Of a stretch of DNA of 64,000 nucleotides, positions 34,526 through 42,958 are shown piece after piece; position 1 is the stretch's first letter, and each line of letters opens with the position of its first letter. A program made the position numbers and the translations under genes. Under the pieces are notes generated by a model that had not been told where the DNA came from, made no database searches, and saw nothing but the letters and a program-made list of their open reading frames with translations. Source of the stretch: Pseudomonas gingeri (GTDB lineage: Bacteria > Pseudomonadota > Gammaproteobacteria > Pseudomonadales > Pseudomonadaceae); assembly GCF_013386165.1 (NCBI RefSeq), contig NZ_JACAOS010000018.1, forward strand, positions 194,683 through 258,682. The letters are read 5' to 3'.

Positions 34526-34840
34526 TTATCTCCAGTGCTCGATGATTGCCTTTAATGCTTTACGTTGGTCGGCAGCAAGCTCTTGCTGTTCGTTCTTGGG
34601 GTAGATCATCAGTAGTGCAATCTGTGACACCGAGACAAAGTGGTAGTAAATCACTCTGGCACCGCCCCGTTTGCCGTGTCCTTTGGCTGCGACACGGATT
34701 TTTCGGATTCCACCTGTACCCTCGATGACATCGCCGCTCGATGGTGCCAGCACCAGCGACTTTTGAAAGCTCGCGTAGGTGTCGTCGTCCAGAAGCTCTC
34801 TGACCCGACGGGTAAAGACAGGGGTTTCTATAAAAATCAT
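34526..34840 (-). CDS. RelE/HigB-type toxin
   Basis: 104 aa. The RelE/ParE fold is suggested by TPVFTRRVRELLDDDTY at the N-terminus, GGIRKIRVAA near residue 44 and GGARVIYYHF near 59, ending with the usual YPKNEQQELA. Such toxins cleave mRNA on the ribosome. Full length for the family and uninterrupted, so probably active. Confidence 0.87.
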   Translation of the reverse strand: MIFIETPVFTRRVRELLDDDTYASFQKSLVLAPSSGDVIEGTGGIRKIRVAAKGHGKRGGARVIYYHFVSVSQIALLMIYPKNEQQELAADQRKALKAIIEHWR

Positions 34841-34954
34841 AGCTAATGTACGCCAGTGACTTACTTTTTCGCAAGTCTACGCCGACGCATACCAGGTCTC
34901 ACGTTGAGATCTGTAACCGTATGTTCTGGATTGTAGAGAATCCGGCCTGATCGA

Positions 34955-35821
34955 CTATCGCTCCAGCACCCCACGAAATGTCGCGCTCAGCGCCCGCAGG
35001 GTTTCCTGCGAACGAGCATCCGTGGGGCGGCTATGCAGGATGATTTCTGTGATCGGCAGCGCCGGCAGTCCGAGTTGTTCGCCGACCTCGATTGCGCCGG
35101 CCGGCGCCACCCGCTTGGCCAGTGCCGCCACGCCGAGCCCGGCGCTGACCGCCGCGCCCACCGCCATCACGCCGCCGCCGATAAACACTTCGGTCCAGGG
35201 GATGCCTGCGTCGTCCAGCACCCGCACCGCCAGGTGCCGTACGCCACAGGGTGCGGCCATGGTCGCCAGGCGCAGGACGCTGCCAGGAATGTGTTGCCAG
35301 GTGGGCGCGGCGAACCAGCCGAAGCGCTCCACCACCAGCACCTCGCCGTCGTGGCGGTCGCCTTCGCTGCGGACGATGGCCGCATCCAGTTCGCCGCGAT
35401 CGAAGGCGGCGCTGAGGTCCCGGGACGAAGCGATCCGCACCTCGATGATCAGCAGGGGATCATAGTGCGCCAGGCGGCTGAGCAGGGTCGGCAGGTCCGG
35501 CCCCGCCACATGGTCGCTGATGCCGATGATCAAGCGCCGATTGGGCGTGGCGCTCATATCCCCCAGCGCCCGCTCGTGGGCCTGGAGCAAGGCGCGGGCG
35601 GCATGGATGAACTGCTCGCCCGGGGGCGACAGCCGCACATGGCGTGGCGTGCGCTCCAGCAAGCGGTAACCGAGACGCTCCTCCAGGCGCTTGAGCTTCA
35701 GGCTGATGGCCGCCTGTGAGGTGTCCAGCGCCTGGGCCGCACGGGTGAAACTGGCGAAGTCGGCGATCAGCACAAAGGCCTGGACGGTGTCGATATCGAG
35801 AGGCTTGACGGCTTCAGTCAT
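34955..35821 (-). CDS. LysR-family transcriptional regulator
   Basis: 288 aa. N-terminal winged HTH with FTRAAQALDTSQAAISLKLKRLEERLG (near residues 20-46) and a periplasmic-binding-like effector domain. It is divergent from the DUF4865 gene, 106 bp away, which is its likely target. The effector is unknown. Confidence 0.9.
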   Translation of the reverse strand: MTEAVKPLDIDTVQAFVLIADFASFTRAAQALDTSQAAISLKLKRLEERLGYRLLERTPRHVRLSPPGEQFIHAARALLQAHERALGDMSATPNRRLIIGISDHVAGPDLPTLLSRLAHYDPLLIIEVRIASSRDLSAAFDRGELDAAIVRSEGDRHDGEVLVVERFGWFAAPTWQHIPGSVLRLATMAAPCGVRHLAVRVLDDAGIPWTEVFIGGGVMAVGAAVSAGLGVAALAKRVAPAGAIEVGEQLGLPALPITEIILHSRPTDARSQETLRALSATFRGVLER

Positions 35822-35927
35822 ATCTATCTCTTATCACACATATATTTATAGATATCTTGTTGTAATTATAGATCCTGCGCAAGCTGGCTCCAGGTTCTTG
35901 ATAGCCTTTTCCCACAGGAGTGCCGCC
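35822..35927. promoter_or_regulatory. Divergent LysR/DUF4865 control region
   Basis: A/T-rich between 35822 and 35870 with several overlapping ATA..TAT dyads such as ATATTTATAGATAT, fitting a LysR operator. AGGAG (35916-35920) is the ribosome site of the rightward gene. Confidence 0.5.
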
Positions 35928-36503
35928 ATGTTTGCCAAACAATATTCACACCGCTTGCCCGCTCTCTACGACATGGGTTTGATCCGTCGCCGCGCCAGCG
36001 AACTGGGGCCGCTCTGGGACGAGACCCAGGGCCTGCTGTTCAAGGCTTTTATCGCCGAGGAGCGCGGCGTCTTCGGGGCCCAGGCCAATCTGTATTCGTC
36101 GGTGTACCTCTGGTCCGATCCAAGCGCCGCCGCGGGCTTTCTGATGGACGAACGTTTCCAGCGCGTGATCGATTCCTTTGGCCGCCCGGATATCGAGGCC
36201 TGGCTGCCCCTGGATTTGCAACTGGGCCGTGCGCCCCAGGCGCGGGCGTTGTACCGCGAAACCTTGCCGGTGAACCCGGAGGCTGACCGCGTGCGCTTGC
36301 TGGCGGCGGAGGTGGAACGTAACCAGGCCATCGTTCGCCAGGACGATACCGTTGCGGTGTTCCTGGCGCTGGACACGGCGGCCTGGCAGTTGATCCGGAT
36401 CACCTTGTCGTCGTCCGAACCCGATCGCCGCCGCGCCGGCAAGGCCTATGAAGTGCTCTACCTGGCGCAGCCGGGCCTTGATCGCCTGCGTCATGGCGCC
36501 TGA
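35928..36503 (+). CDS. DUF4865 family protein
   Basis: 191 aa, soluble, no signal. Begins MFAKQYSHRLPALYDMGLIRRR; the dimeric alpha/beta-barrel-like pattern (ANLYSSVYLWSD, FLMDERFQRVIDSFGRP) resembles small monooxygenase-like or stress proteins. Function unknown. Controlled, by position, by the divergent LysR. It overlaps the start of a tiny membrane protein gene. Confidence 0.78.
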   Translation: MFAKQYSHRLPALYDMGLIRRRASELGPLWDETQGLLFKAFIAEERGVFGAQANLYSSVYLWSDPSAAAGFLMDERFQRVIDSFGRPDIEAWLPLDLQLGRAPQARALYRETLPVNPEADRVRLLAAEVERNQAIVRQDDTVAVFLALDTAAWQLIRITLSSSEPDRRRAGKAYEVLYLAQPGLDRLRHGA

Positions 36504-36624
36504 AGAGGAAGCGCCCGGGCATTGGGATAGCCTGGGCATTCATCTGCTCGGGCTGGGTGTCGGCGCAGGGCTGATCATCGGTTTGACGTTGTTGACCTGC
36601 CTGTTGCTGGTGAATTTTCATTGA
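36493..36624 (+). CDS. 43-residue single-pass membrane protein
   Basis: ATG at 36493 lies inside the last codons of the DUF4865 gene and reads MAPEEEAPGHWDSLGIHL, then about 22 hydrophobic residues (LLGLGVGAGLIIGLTLLTCL) and ends VNFH. The acidic N-terminus and clean membrane segment with a coupled start make a real product likely. No family is recognised. Confidence 0.55.
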   Translation: MAPEEEAPGHWDSLGIHLLGLGVGAGLIIGLTLLTCLLLVNFH

Positions 36625-36687
36625 AGTGATTCAAGCGGCAACACAATCCGCATAGCATGGGCGACTTCACCGACTCTGGAAGCGCCC

Positions 36688-37173
36688 ATGTCCCTTGAAA
36701 TACGCGAAGCCCGGCCCAGCGATGCGCCGCAGATCCTGGCCTTTATCACTGAACTGGCGGAGTACGAACGCGCCCGCCATGAAGTGATCGCCAACGTCGT
36801 CGACATCGAGCGCAGCCTGTTTGGCGAAGGCGCCACGGCCCACGGCCTGATCTGCCTGCGTGATGGCGAGCCGGTTGGCTTTGCGGTGTTTTTCTTCAGT
36901 TATTCCACCTGGCTCGGGCGTAACGGCCTGTACCTGGAAGACCTTTACGTGTCACCGCAACAACGTGGTGCGGGTGCGGGCAAGAAGCTCTTGCGGCACC
37001 TGGCGCAGATCGCCTGTGCCAATGATTGCGGGCGCCTGGAGTGGAGTGTGCTGGACTGGAACGAACCGGCGATTCGCTTCTACGAATCCATCGGCGCGCA
37101 ACCCCAGAATGAATGGGTGCGCTACCGCATGGATGGTGAGGTGTTGAAGAACTTTGCCTATTCGCAGGACTGA
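36688..37173 (+). CDS. GNAT-family N-acetyltransferase
   Basis: 161 aa. GNAT core with YLEDLYVSPQQRGAGAGKKLL (residues about 82-102), where RGAGAG binds acetyl-CoA, and WSVLDWNEPAIRFYESIGA after it. The pattern is like diamine/spermidine-type acetyltransferases, but the substrate is open. Preceded by a 63-bp gap. Confidence 0.87.
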   Translation: MSLEIREARPSDAPQILAFITELAEYERARHEVIANVVDIERSLFGEGATAHGLICLRDGEPVGFAVFFFSYSTWLGRNGLYLEDLYVSPQQRGAGAGKKLLRHLAQIACANDCGRLEWSVLDWNEPAIRFYESIGAQPQNEWVRYRMDGEVLKNFAYSQD

Positions 37174-37186
37174 AAACACTGCTCAT

Positions 37187-37275
37187 CTGTAGGAGCGAGC
37201 TTGCTCGCGATGGCGTCCGCAAGGGCGATACAAGACTTGAGGGCCTCATCGCGAGCAAGCTCGCTCCTACAGGGG
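37187..37275. repeat. REP pair
   Basis: TGTAGGAGCGAGCTTGCTCGCGAT and its inverted copy ATCGCGAGCAAGCTCGCTCCTACA face each other with about 42 bases between. It lies between the convergent GNAT and gluconate permease genes. Confidence 0.85.
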
Positions 37276-37347
37276 GCCGCGTGTCATTACCGGCTTTATC
37301 GAACGAATTGCCCGCAGACGACGTCTCGGGCAATCACGGGCGCTGGT

Positions 37348-38718
37348 TTATTTGAAGTACTGCCACAACAGCAAGGTACCGATCAGCCCGACCACCGAAA
37401 CAATGGTCTGCAACACCGACCAGACCCAGATCGTCTGCTTGAGCTGCAAGCCGAAGTACTCGCGGACCATCCAGAAGCCGGCGTCGTTGACGTGGCAGAA
37501 GAACACCGAGCCGGCGCCGATGGCCAGGGCCACCAGGGAGCTTTGCGTCGTCGCCAGGCCAGCCATCAGCGGCGCGAGAATGCCCGCCGTGGTGGTGGTT
37601 GCCACGGTGGCCGAGCCGGTGGCCTGGCGCAGTGCCACGGCAATCAGCCAGGCCAGCAGCACGTAGGACATGTTCGCGCCGGTGGCGACCTTGCTGATGG
37701 TGTCGCTGATCCCTGCTTCCAGCAGGGTCTGTTTCAGCCCGCCACCGGCGCCAATGGTCAGCAACAGCACGGCAATCGGCCCGAGGCTCTTGCGCAGCAC
37801 GCCGCCGACCTGGTCACGGGCCATGCCGATCGACCAGCCCAGGCAGATCACTGCCGCAATCACCGCAATGCCCAGCGCGATCAAGGGTTCGCCGAGGAAT
37901 TTCAAGGTCACGGCGAGGGTGCTTTGCGGCGCCATGGCGACCTTGGCCAGGGTGCTGCCGAGCATCAGCAGCACCGGCAGCAGGATAATCAGCAAGGAAA
38001 TGCCGAAGCTCGGTTTGCGCCGGGTCTCGACCTTGGCGGTGAACAGCGCGCCGAGCTCAGCCGGCTCCTTCACGTCCATGCGCTTGGACAGCCAGATACC
38101 GTAGAGCGGGCCGGCGAGGATGACCGCCGGGACCGCGATGCAAAAGCCCAGCAACATGGTCAGGCCGAGGTCGGCGTGCAAGGCACTGACCGCGATCAAC
38201 GGGCCCGGATGGGGTGGCATCAGGGCGTGCAGGGTGGTCATGCCGGCCAATGCCGGGATCGCCACCTTCAGCAGCGGCTGGCCGGACTGACGGGCGATCA
38301 CGAAGATGATCGGCACCATCAGCACCAGGCCGACTTCGAAGAACAACGGCAGGCCGATGACCATCGCCACCAACGCCATGACCCAGGGCAGGGCCTTGCC
38401 CCGCGCATGGCGCAGGAGGGTTGAGGCGATACGGTCGGCGGCCCCGGATTCGGCCATCAGCGCACCGAGCATGGCGCCCAGGGAAATGATGATCCCGGCT
38501 TCGCCGAGCAGGCTGCCGGCGCCCTTGCTGAACGCCTTGGCCACTTCTTCAGGCGGCAGCGAGGCGCCGATCCCGGCGACAAAGGTGCCGACCAGGATGG
38601 ACAGGAAAGGTGGCAGTTTGGTCAGGCTGATCAGCACGATGATGGTGGCGATTGCCAGCAGGCAGCAGACGATCAGGCGGGTGTCGTGGGCAAGCCACGC
38701 GGCATGTGAAAGATCCAA
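37348..38718 (-). CDS. GntP-family gluconate permease
   Basis: 456-aa inner-membrane transporter with about twelve hydrophobic segments; PPHPGPLIA near residue 165 and the GNAT-free pattern LIALGIAVIAAVI are of the GntP family. It imports gluconate or a related sugar acid. The TTG at 38718 (MDLSHAAWLAH) with AAGGGG upstream is the best start; no ATG lies near the conserved N-terminus. No gluconokinase gene is next to it, so it is a lone transporter here. Confidence 0.8.
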   Translation of the reverse strand: MDLSHAAWLAHDTRLIVCCLLAIATIIVLISLTKLPPFLSILVGTFVAGIGASLPPEEVAKAFSKGAGSLLGEAGIIISLGAMLGALMAESGAADRIASTLLRHARGKALPWVMALVAMVIGLPLFFEVGLVLMVPIIFVIARQSGQPLLKVAIPALAGMTTLHALMPPHPGPLIAVSALHADLGLTMLLGFCIAVPAVILAGPLYGIWLSKRMDVKEPAELGALFTAKVETRRKPSFGISLLIILLPVLLMLGSTLAKVAMAPQSTLAVTLKFLGEPLIALGIAVIAAVICLGWSIGMARDQVGGVLRKSLGPIAVLLLTIGAGGGLKQTLLEAGISDTISKVATGANMSYVLLAWLIAVALRQATGSATVATTTTAGILAPLMAGLATTQSSLVALAIGAGSVFFCHVNDAGFWMVREYFGLQLKQTIWVWSVLQTIVSVVGLIGTLLLWQYFK

Positions 38719-38870
38719 CGGGAACCCCTTCTTGTAATATTTTGTCACGTGTCTGGAGGGAATATACCTGATGGATTCATATAGATGATTACATGAGCGA
38801 GTTTTTTTCCGAACGGCAGTATGAAGGTTCAGACAGATTGACGCGGTTGCTTGGCAAGGCCTGAGCGGCC

Positions 38871-39722
38871 TCAGTCCATCAGCATCGGCGGTAAGGTGCC
38901 CAGCAGCGAGACCGCGAGAATCGCCCCCAGCCCGAGCAGCCATTCGACTGTCACACTGGTGCGCAAGAGGCTGAAAGGTCCGCGAGGGCTCATCACCCGG
39001 TTGAACAGCGCCAGCCCCAGCATCAGCGCGACCATCAGCACCTTGATCAGCAGGATCAGGGCGAAGCCGCTGAACAATGGCGTCGGCCAGAGGGCGCCGG
39101 TGAGTACGCGGACATTGATCAGGCCGGTGATGATAATCACCGCGACCAGCAGGTAGCCGAGGTCGCCGAATCGGCGCAGGATCCGCTTGATGTCATGTTC
39201 CGCCGGTTGGCTCAACATCAGCGCGAGCAACATCAGGCCGCCGACCCAGGCACCGACACCACTCAGGTGGATGAACTGGTTGAGCATCAGCAGGCGCCCG
39301 TCGAGGCCTTCGAGCATGGCGCCGTGGCCGACCGGGGCGAGGGTCGCCAGCAGCAGGAAACCGAGGATCAGGTTGCAGGCAGGGCGGGCGTTGGCCAGCA
39401 GACTGAGCAACAGCAGCAGGCAAAACCCCAGGTGCCAGCTCCAGACCTGACCGAAAAAGGTCTTGCCCAGGACCAGCTGGAGAGTGGCGGGATTCAGGGC
39501 GTCGGCCCAGTCGCCGGTCATATTGGCGGTGGTCAGCAGCAACCAGCCGCCAGCGCTGAGCAACCCCAGCAGGGCCATCCAGCGCTTGATCTTGAGCAGC
39601 CTCAGGTCGAGTGCCGGGCTGGCCGCGCTGCCGATCAGCCAGGGCCTGAACAGGCAGGCCCCGAACAACGACAACACCACGGCGAAATGCAGGAAGCGGC
39701 ACAGGACCATGGCGTTTTGCAT
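38871..39722 (-). CDS. copD: Copper resistance protein CopD
   Basis: 283 aa, about eight membrane segments, with the conserved histidines in RFLHFAVV near the N-terminus and NQFIHLSGVGAWVGGL near residue 150. It works with periplasmic CopC in copper uptake or delivery. It begins four bases after the copC stop. Confidence 0.88.
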   Translation of the reverse strand: MQNAMVLCRFLHFAVVLSLFGACLFRPWLIGSAASPALDLRLLKIKRWMALLGLLSAGGWLLLTTANMTGDWADALNPATLQLVLGKTFFGQVWSWHLGFCLLLLLSLLANARPACNLILGFLLLATLAPVGHGAMLEGLDGRLLMLNQFIHLSGVGAWVGGLMLLALMLSQPAEHDIKRILRRFGDLGYLLVAVIIITGLINVRVLTGALWPTPLFSGFALILLIKVLMVALMLGLALFNRVMSPRGPFSLLRTSVTVEWLLGLGAILAVSLLGTLPPMLMD

Positions 39723-39726
39723 AGAC

Positions 39727-40101
39727 TCAGTTGCCCACCGTGAAGCTGTAGTTGCCTTCGCTCTTGTGGGTATCGACCGACACCGCGTGCCAGACGACCT
39801 TGTACTCGCCGGCCGGGAGTGGCGCCGCCGGGGTGACGATAAGGATTTTCTTGTCGGCCGGATCGGTGGCGATGCTTTTCAGCGTGACCGCCTTATCGGA
39901 GCTGCTGACTTCAACCTTGGTCAGCGCGGCCTCGACCCCTTCGCTGAACACCAGGCGCAAATCGGCCGGGGCGCTGACGGTGGCGTCCTTGGCCGGGGTT
40001 TCGCTTTTCAGGTGGGCATGGGCGAAGGCGACGTTCGCACCGGCCAGGCCGCTCAGCAGGAGCAGGGCACCGAGGGTTTTCTTGAACAGGGCAACAGGCA
40101 T
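39727..40101 (-). CDS. copC: Copper-binding periplasmic protein CopC
   Basis: 124 aa. Signal peptide to AFA then mature HAHLKSETPA, whose N-terminal His is the Cu(II) ligand, with Asp/His in WHAVSVDTHKSEG near the end. The Cu(I) Met-rich loop of some CopC proteins is absent, so a Cu(II)-only type. ATG at 40101 is chosen for the signal peptide. Forms an operon with copD. Confidence 0.9.
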   Translation of the reverse strand: MPVALFKKTLGALLLLSGLAGANVAFAHAHLKSETPAKDATVSAPADLRLVFSEGVEAALTKVEVSSSDKAVTLKSIATDPADKKILIVTPAAPLPAGEYKVVWHAVSVDTHKSEGNYSFTVGN

Positions 40102-40265
40102 CGAGCAGTTCCTCGTGGGATCAAGTGAGCTGACTATACTAGCTCGCTCTGTAGCCGAACGTCGCCTTTGAGCCTTTGTTTCCTTGAGCGATACTTGCAA
40201 TACGGGCCGAGTGACTTCCCGGTATGTTGAGCCACGACACGGACTGCCTTTCGGAACACACCCTT

Positions 40266-40811
40266 ATGTCGATTCGTTTGAGCTTTGTTTGCCACGCCCG
40301 CACCGAGGCCCAGCGCCTGGGGCGTTTTCCGCTGGACGAACCGGTCGAGCCCAAGGGCTTGCTCAAGGCGGCCGAACTGGCGGTGCGCCTGAAGAAGCCG
40401 GTGCGAATCCTCAGCGCCCCGGAAACCCGTGCCTGGCAGACCGCCGAGGCCCTGGGCGGCGAGATTGAAATCGTCCCGGAACTGGGCGACCTGGATGTGG
40501 GCGAATGGCAGGGTGTTGCGTTGGCGGACCTGTTGGAGAGCGAGCCTGAATGGCTGGCGGCCTGGACCTCGGACCCGACGCTGGTACCACCGGCAGGTGA
40601 ATCGGTGGCGGCGTTGTGTGCCCGGGTCGGGGTCTGGCTCGACGGTTTTCATGAGGAGGGGCATTTTGTCGTGGTCACCCATCCCTTCGTGATCCGGGCG
40701 GCGCTTCTGCATGCCCTGGAGGCCAGTCCTACCTCCTTCAATACGATCGATATCGAGCCCTTGTCCGTGGTCGACCTGCGTCGCAATGGGCGCTGGCGGT
40801 TGCGCTTCTGA
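40266..40811 (+). CDS. Histidine phosphatase-family protein with altered RHG motif
   Basis: 181 aa. Fold markers of the branch are present: SAPETRAWQTAEAL near residue 53, GEWQG near 82 and VTHPFVIRAAL near 139. The nucleophile region reads FVCHARTEAQR instead of the usual RHGET: the His is kept but Arg-His-Gly has become Cys-His-Ala. Activity may be changed or lost. CobC-like role in cobalamin synthesis is one possibility, with no cob genes in the window to support it. Confidence 0.75.
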   Translation: MSIRLSFVCHARTEAQRLGRFPLDEPVEPKGLLKAAELAVRLKKPVRILSAPETRAWQTAEALGGEIEIVPELGDLDVGEWQGVALADLLESEPEWLAAWTSDPTLVPPAGESVAALCARVGVWLDGFHEEGHFVVVTHPFVIRAALLHALEASPTSFNTIDIEPLSVVDLRRNGRWRLRF

Positions 40812-40881
40812 GGCCATGGGCTGCAGCCTTTTTCGAGATTGGGGTTGCCATCTTCAAATAGTCCGTAGCATGATCGACCCC

Positions 40882-40953
40882 ATGAACCGGAATCTGCTGA
40901 ACCTCACCCAAACCACCACGACCGCCTATGGCGGGCGTGAGGTCGGTGCGTGA
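40882..40953 (+). CDS. Thr-rich leader peptide of an attenuator
   Basis: 23-codon frame MNRNLLNLTQTTTTAYGGRE.. with five Thr codons among six positions (ACC CAA ACC ACC ACG ACC), or 27 codons from the ATG at 40870. It ends 23 bases before a terminator hairpin and just ahead of the cysteine hydrolase gene, the layout of an attenuation leader. Translation is not shown by the sequence. Confidence 0.5.
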   Translation: MNRNLLNLTQTTTTAYGGREVGA

Positions 40954-40975
40954 GTCGGTAAACGCAGTGACCCCA

Positions 40976-41025
40976 GGCCCCGCCAGCAATGGACGGGGCC
41001 TTTTGGTTTCTGGGCCCTTGCTGGC
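40976..41025 (+). promoter_or_regulatory. Terminator/antiterminator region before the cysteine hydrolase gene
   Basis: Terminator stem GGCCCCG (40976-40982) with CGGGGCC (40994-41000) then TTTT. An alternative pairing joins GCCAGCAA (40982-40989) with TTGCTGGC (41018-41025), which excludes the terminator's left arm base. Ribosome position on the leader peptide could choose between them. Confidence 0.55.
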
Positions 41026-41048
41026 ATCACACGCAAGGAGCAACACCC

Positions 41049-41591
41049 ATGCAAGCAGACAATGCACAGCGTTCGGCCCTGTTGATCATCGATATGCAGG
41101 TCGGTTTGTTCCATGGTCCCGATCAGCCCTGGGAGGGGCCGCGGGTGCTGGAGAATATCAATCGCCTGATCGGTGTGGCGCGGCAGGCCAATGCGCCGAT
41201 TTTCGCGGTCAGGCATACCGGGCCTGACGGCTCGCCAATTGCGGCGGGGAGTGCGTTTTGGCAACTGGTGCCGGAGTTGCAGGTTGATCCTGCGGTGGAC
41301 CGTCTGCTCGACAAGACGCGCCCCAGCTGTTTCTTCAATACCGGGTTCGCCGAACAGCTGGATGATGCCGGGGTCGGGCGTTTGGTGATCGTCGGGATGA
41401 AGACCCAGTATTGCGTCGACAGCACTTGCCGGTTGGCCAGGGACCTGGGGTTCGAGGCGGTCCTGGTGGGCGACGCCCATACCTGCATGGAAACGCCCGG
41501 GTTGTCGGCCCGGGCGATTGTCGAGCATCACAACGCGACCCTGAACGGGGCGTTTGTGCAGGTGCTGGGTACGGCTGACGTGCGGTTCTGA
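41049..41591 (+). CDS. Isochorismatase-like cysteine hydrolase
   Basis: 180 aa. Catalytic triad expected at Asp in LLIIDMQVG (near residue 15), Lys in DKTRPSCF (near 89) and Cys in MKTQYCVDST (near 122). Family members include nicotinamidase and other amidases. The substrate is not known; its neighbour genes for an exported nucleosidase and nicotinate breakdown make a nicotinamide-type amide worth testing. Preceded by GCAAGGAGCA. Confidence 0.82.
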   Translation: MQADNAQRSALLIIDMQVGLFHGPDQPWEGPRVLENINRLIGVARQANAPIFAVRHTGPDGSPIAAGSAFWQLVPELQVDPAVDRLLDKTRPSCFFNTGFAEQLDDAGVGRLVIVGMKTQYCVDSTCRLARDLGFEAVLVGDAHTCMETPGLSARAIVEHHNATLNGAFVQVLGTADVRF

Positions 41592-41597
41592 ATGGCG

Positions 41598-41710
41598 ACC
41601 GCTGCGCGGTCATCGCCAGCAAGCTGGCTCCTACAGGGGGGCGGTGTGTAACGCCGCTCGGGCGTTCACCATCATCCCTTGTAGGAGCCGGCTTGCCGGC
41701 GATAGCGGTC
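41598..41710. repeat. REP pair
   Basis: CATCGCCAGCAAGCTGGCTCCTACA and TTGTAGGAGCCGGCTTGCCGGCGAT face each other between convergent genes. This is the variant with CTGGC/CCGGC cores. Confidence 0.8.
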
Positions 41711-41728
41711 TACCCGGCACCGCTGATC

Positions 41729-42808
41729 TCAGGGCTTTTTCACCGGCGTCGGCAAGGTCACCAGCGACACGTAGTCGTTCCAGAATTTCTTCTGGTCGAC
41801 CGCGAACACGATCCTGGCTTTCTGCGTCCCCACCGGCGGGTTCTTCTTGTAGCCCAGCGCACGACCGTAGTCCGGGCCGAAATGGGTGTCGACATCGATC
41901 CACATATCACGCGACTCGGTGACGATTTCCGGTTCCGCCAGGAACAACGCCGGCAGGCTGTCCCAGGTAAAGCTGTGATAGCCCGGGTCCTTGGCGAACT
42001 GCGGGCCGAACACGCTCTTGTAGAGTTCCGGCACCGCGCCCTTGGCCGCAATCACCCGATTGTAGACCGACGCATCGAAGGTGACTTTCTCACAGACATC
42101 GTTGGGGAAGATCACATGTTCGATCGGTGAGCGCAGGACGATCTTCGCCGCCTCCGGGTCGAACCACCAGTTGAACTCCGCCGCCGGCGTGGTGTTGCCG
42201 GGAATCTCGATGGCGCCGCCCATGTACACAATGCGCTTGATCAGCGGCACGATATCCGGCGCCTGGCGGATCGCCAGGGCCAGGTTGGTCAACGGACCGA
42301 TGGCCAGCAGGGTCACTTCATGGGGGTATTTGCGCACGCTGTCGATAATGAACTGCGGCGCGGTTTCGCTGCGCAGCTTGGTGTGGGTCGCCAGGCCATC
42401 GGGCGGTGCCACCAGTTGTGAGGCCGAGGTCGGACGCGGGTTCTTGAACGCCCCCGGCCATCCGGCGCCGAACATCGCCTGCTCCTGTGGATAAGTGGCG
42501 AAGTCATGCAGCAACGGATAGGCCGCGCCGGAGTAGACGCCGATCTCCTTTTCCACCCCCATGCGTTCCACGGCCTTGAGGGCGTCGACCTGTTCCTGGT
42601 CGACCCAGGCATTGCCGCTGACCAGGGTCATGCCCAGCAGGTCGATTTTCTTCTGCGCGTGCAACTGCGCCAGCATGATAAAGGCCTGGCCGTCGTCGTT
42701 GAGGACGTTGAAATCGGTGTCGATGATGACTTTTTCAGCCGCTTGCAGCGACCCGGCCGCGAGGCCGACAGACAGCGCCAGCGCGCAGACCTTGAGAAAG
42801 CGTTGCAT
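41729..42808 (-). CDS. Exported nucleoside hydrolase
   Basis: 359 aa. Signal peptide MQRFLKVCALALSVGLAAGS to AQAAEK; then IIDTDFNVLNDDGQAF, a variant of the metal-binding DTDxGxDDxxA motif with one extra residue, and LLAIGPLTNLA near residue 172 and HVIFPNDVCEK near 240. It would cut the N-glycosidic bond of nucleosides in the periplasm. The last metal-binding aspartate is not clear to me. Separated by a 150-bp repeat from the transporter gene. Confidence 0.8.
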   Translation of the reverse strand: MQRFLKVCALALSVGLAAGSLQAAEKVIIDTDFNVLNDDGQAFIMLAQLHAQKKIDLLGMTLVSGNAWVDQEQVDALKAVERMGVEKEIGVYSGAAYPLLHDFATYPQEQAMFGAGWPGAFKNPRPTSASQLVAPPDGLATHTKLRSETAPQFIIDSVRKYPHEVTLLAIGPLTNLALAIRQAPDIVPLIKRIVYMGGAIEIPGNTTPAAEFNWWFDPEAAKIVLRSPIEHVIFPNDVCEKVTFDASVYNRVIAAKGAVPELYKSVFGPQFAKDPGYHSFTWDSLPALFLAEPEIVTESRDMWIDVDTHFGPDYGRALGYKKNPPVGTQKARIVFAVDQKKFWNDYVSLVTLPTPVKKP

Positions 42809-42850
42809 ACGATTGTCCTTGAAGAATTGTTGTTGGTAGTTGTTGTTAAG

Positions 42851-42957
42851 ACGCAGCCGCAAGCCACAAGCCGCAAGCCACAAGCTGCAAGCAAGAACAC
42901 AGCGACCTGCTGTTGCTCCAAGCTTGCAGCTTGAGGCTTACCGCTTGCAGCTGCTTT
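42851..42957. repeat. Inverted array of AAGC(C/T)-type decamers
   Basis: Left arm holds four tandem units like GCAAGCCACAA (42855-42892); the right arm (42920-42955) is its approximate reverse complement GCTTGCAGCTTGAGGCTT. It fills the gap between the transporter and nucleosidase genes and may fold as a transcript-end structure. Confidence 0.7.
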
Positions 42958-42958
42958 T

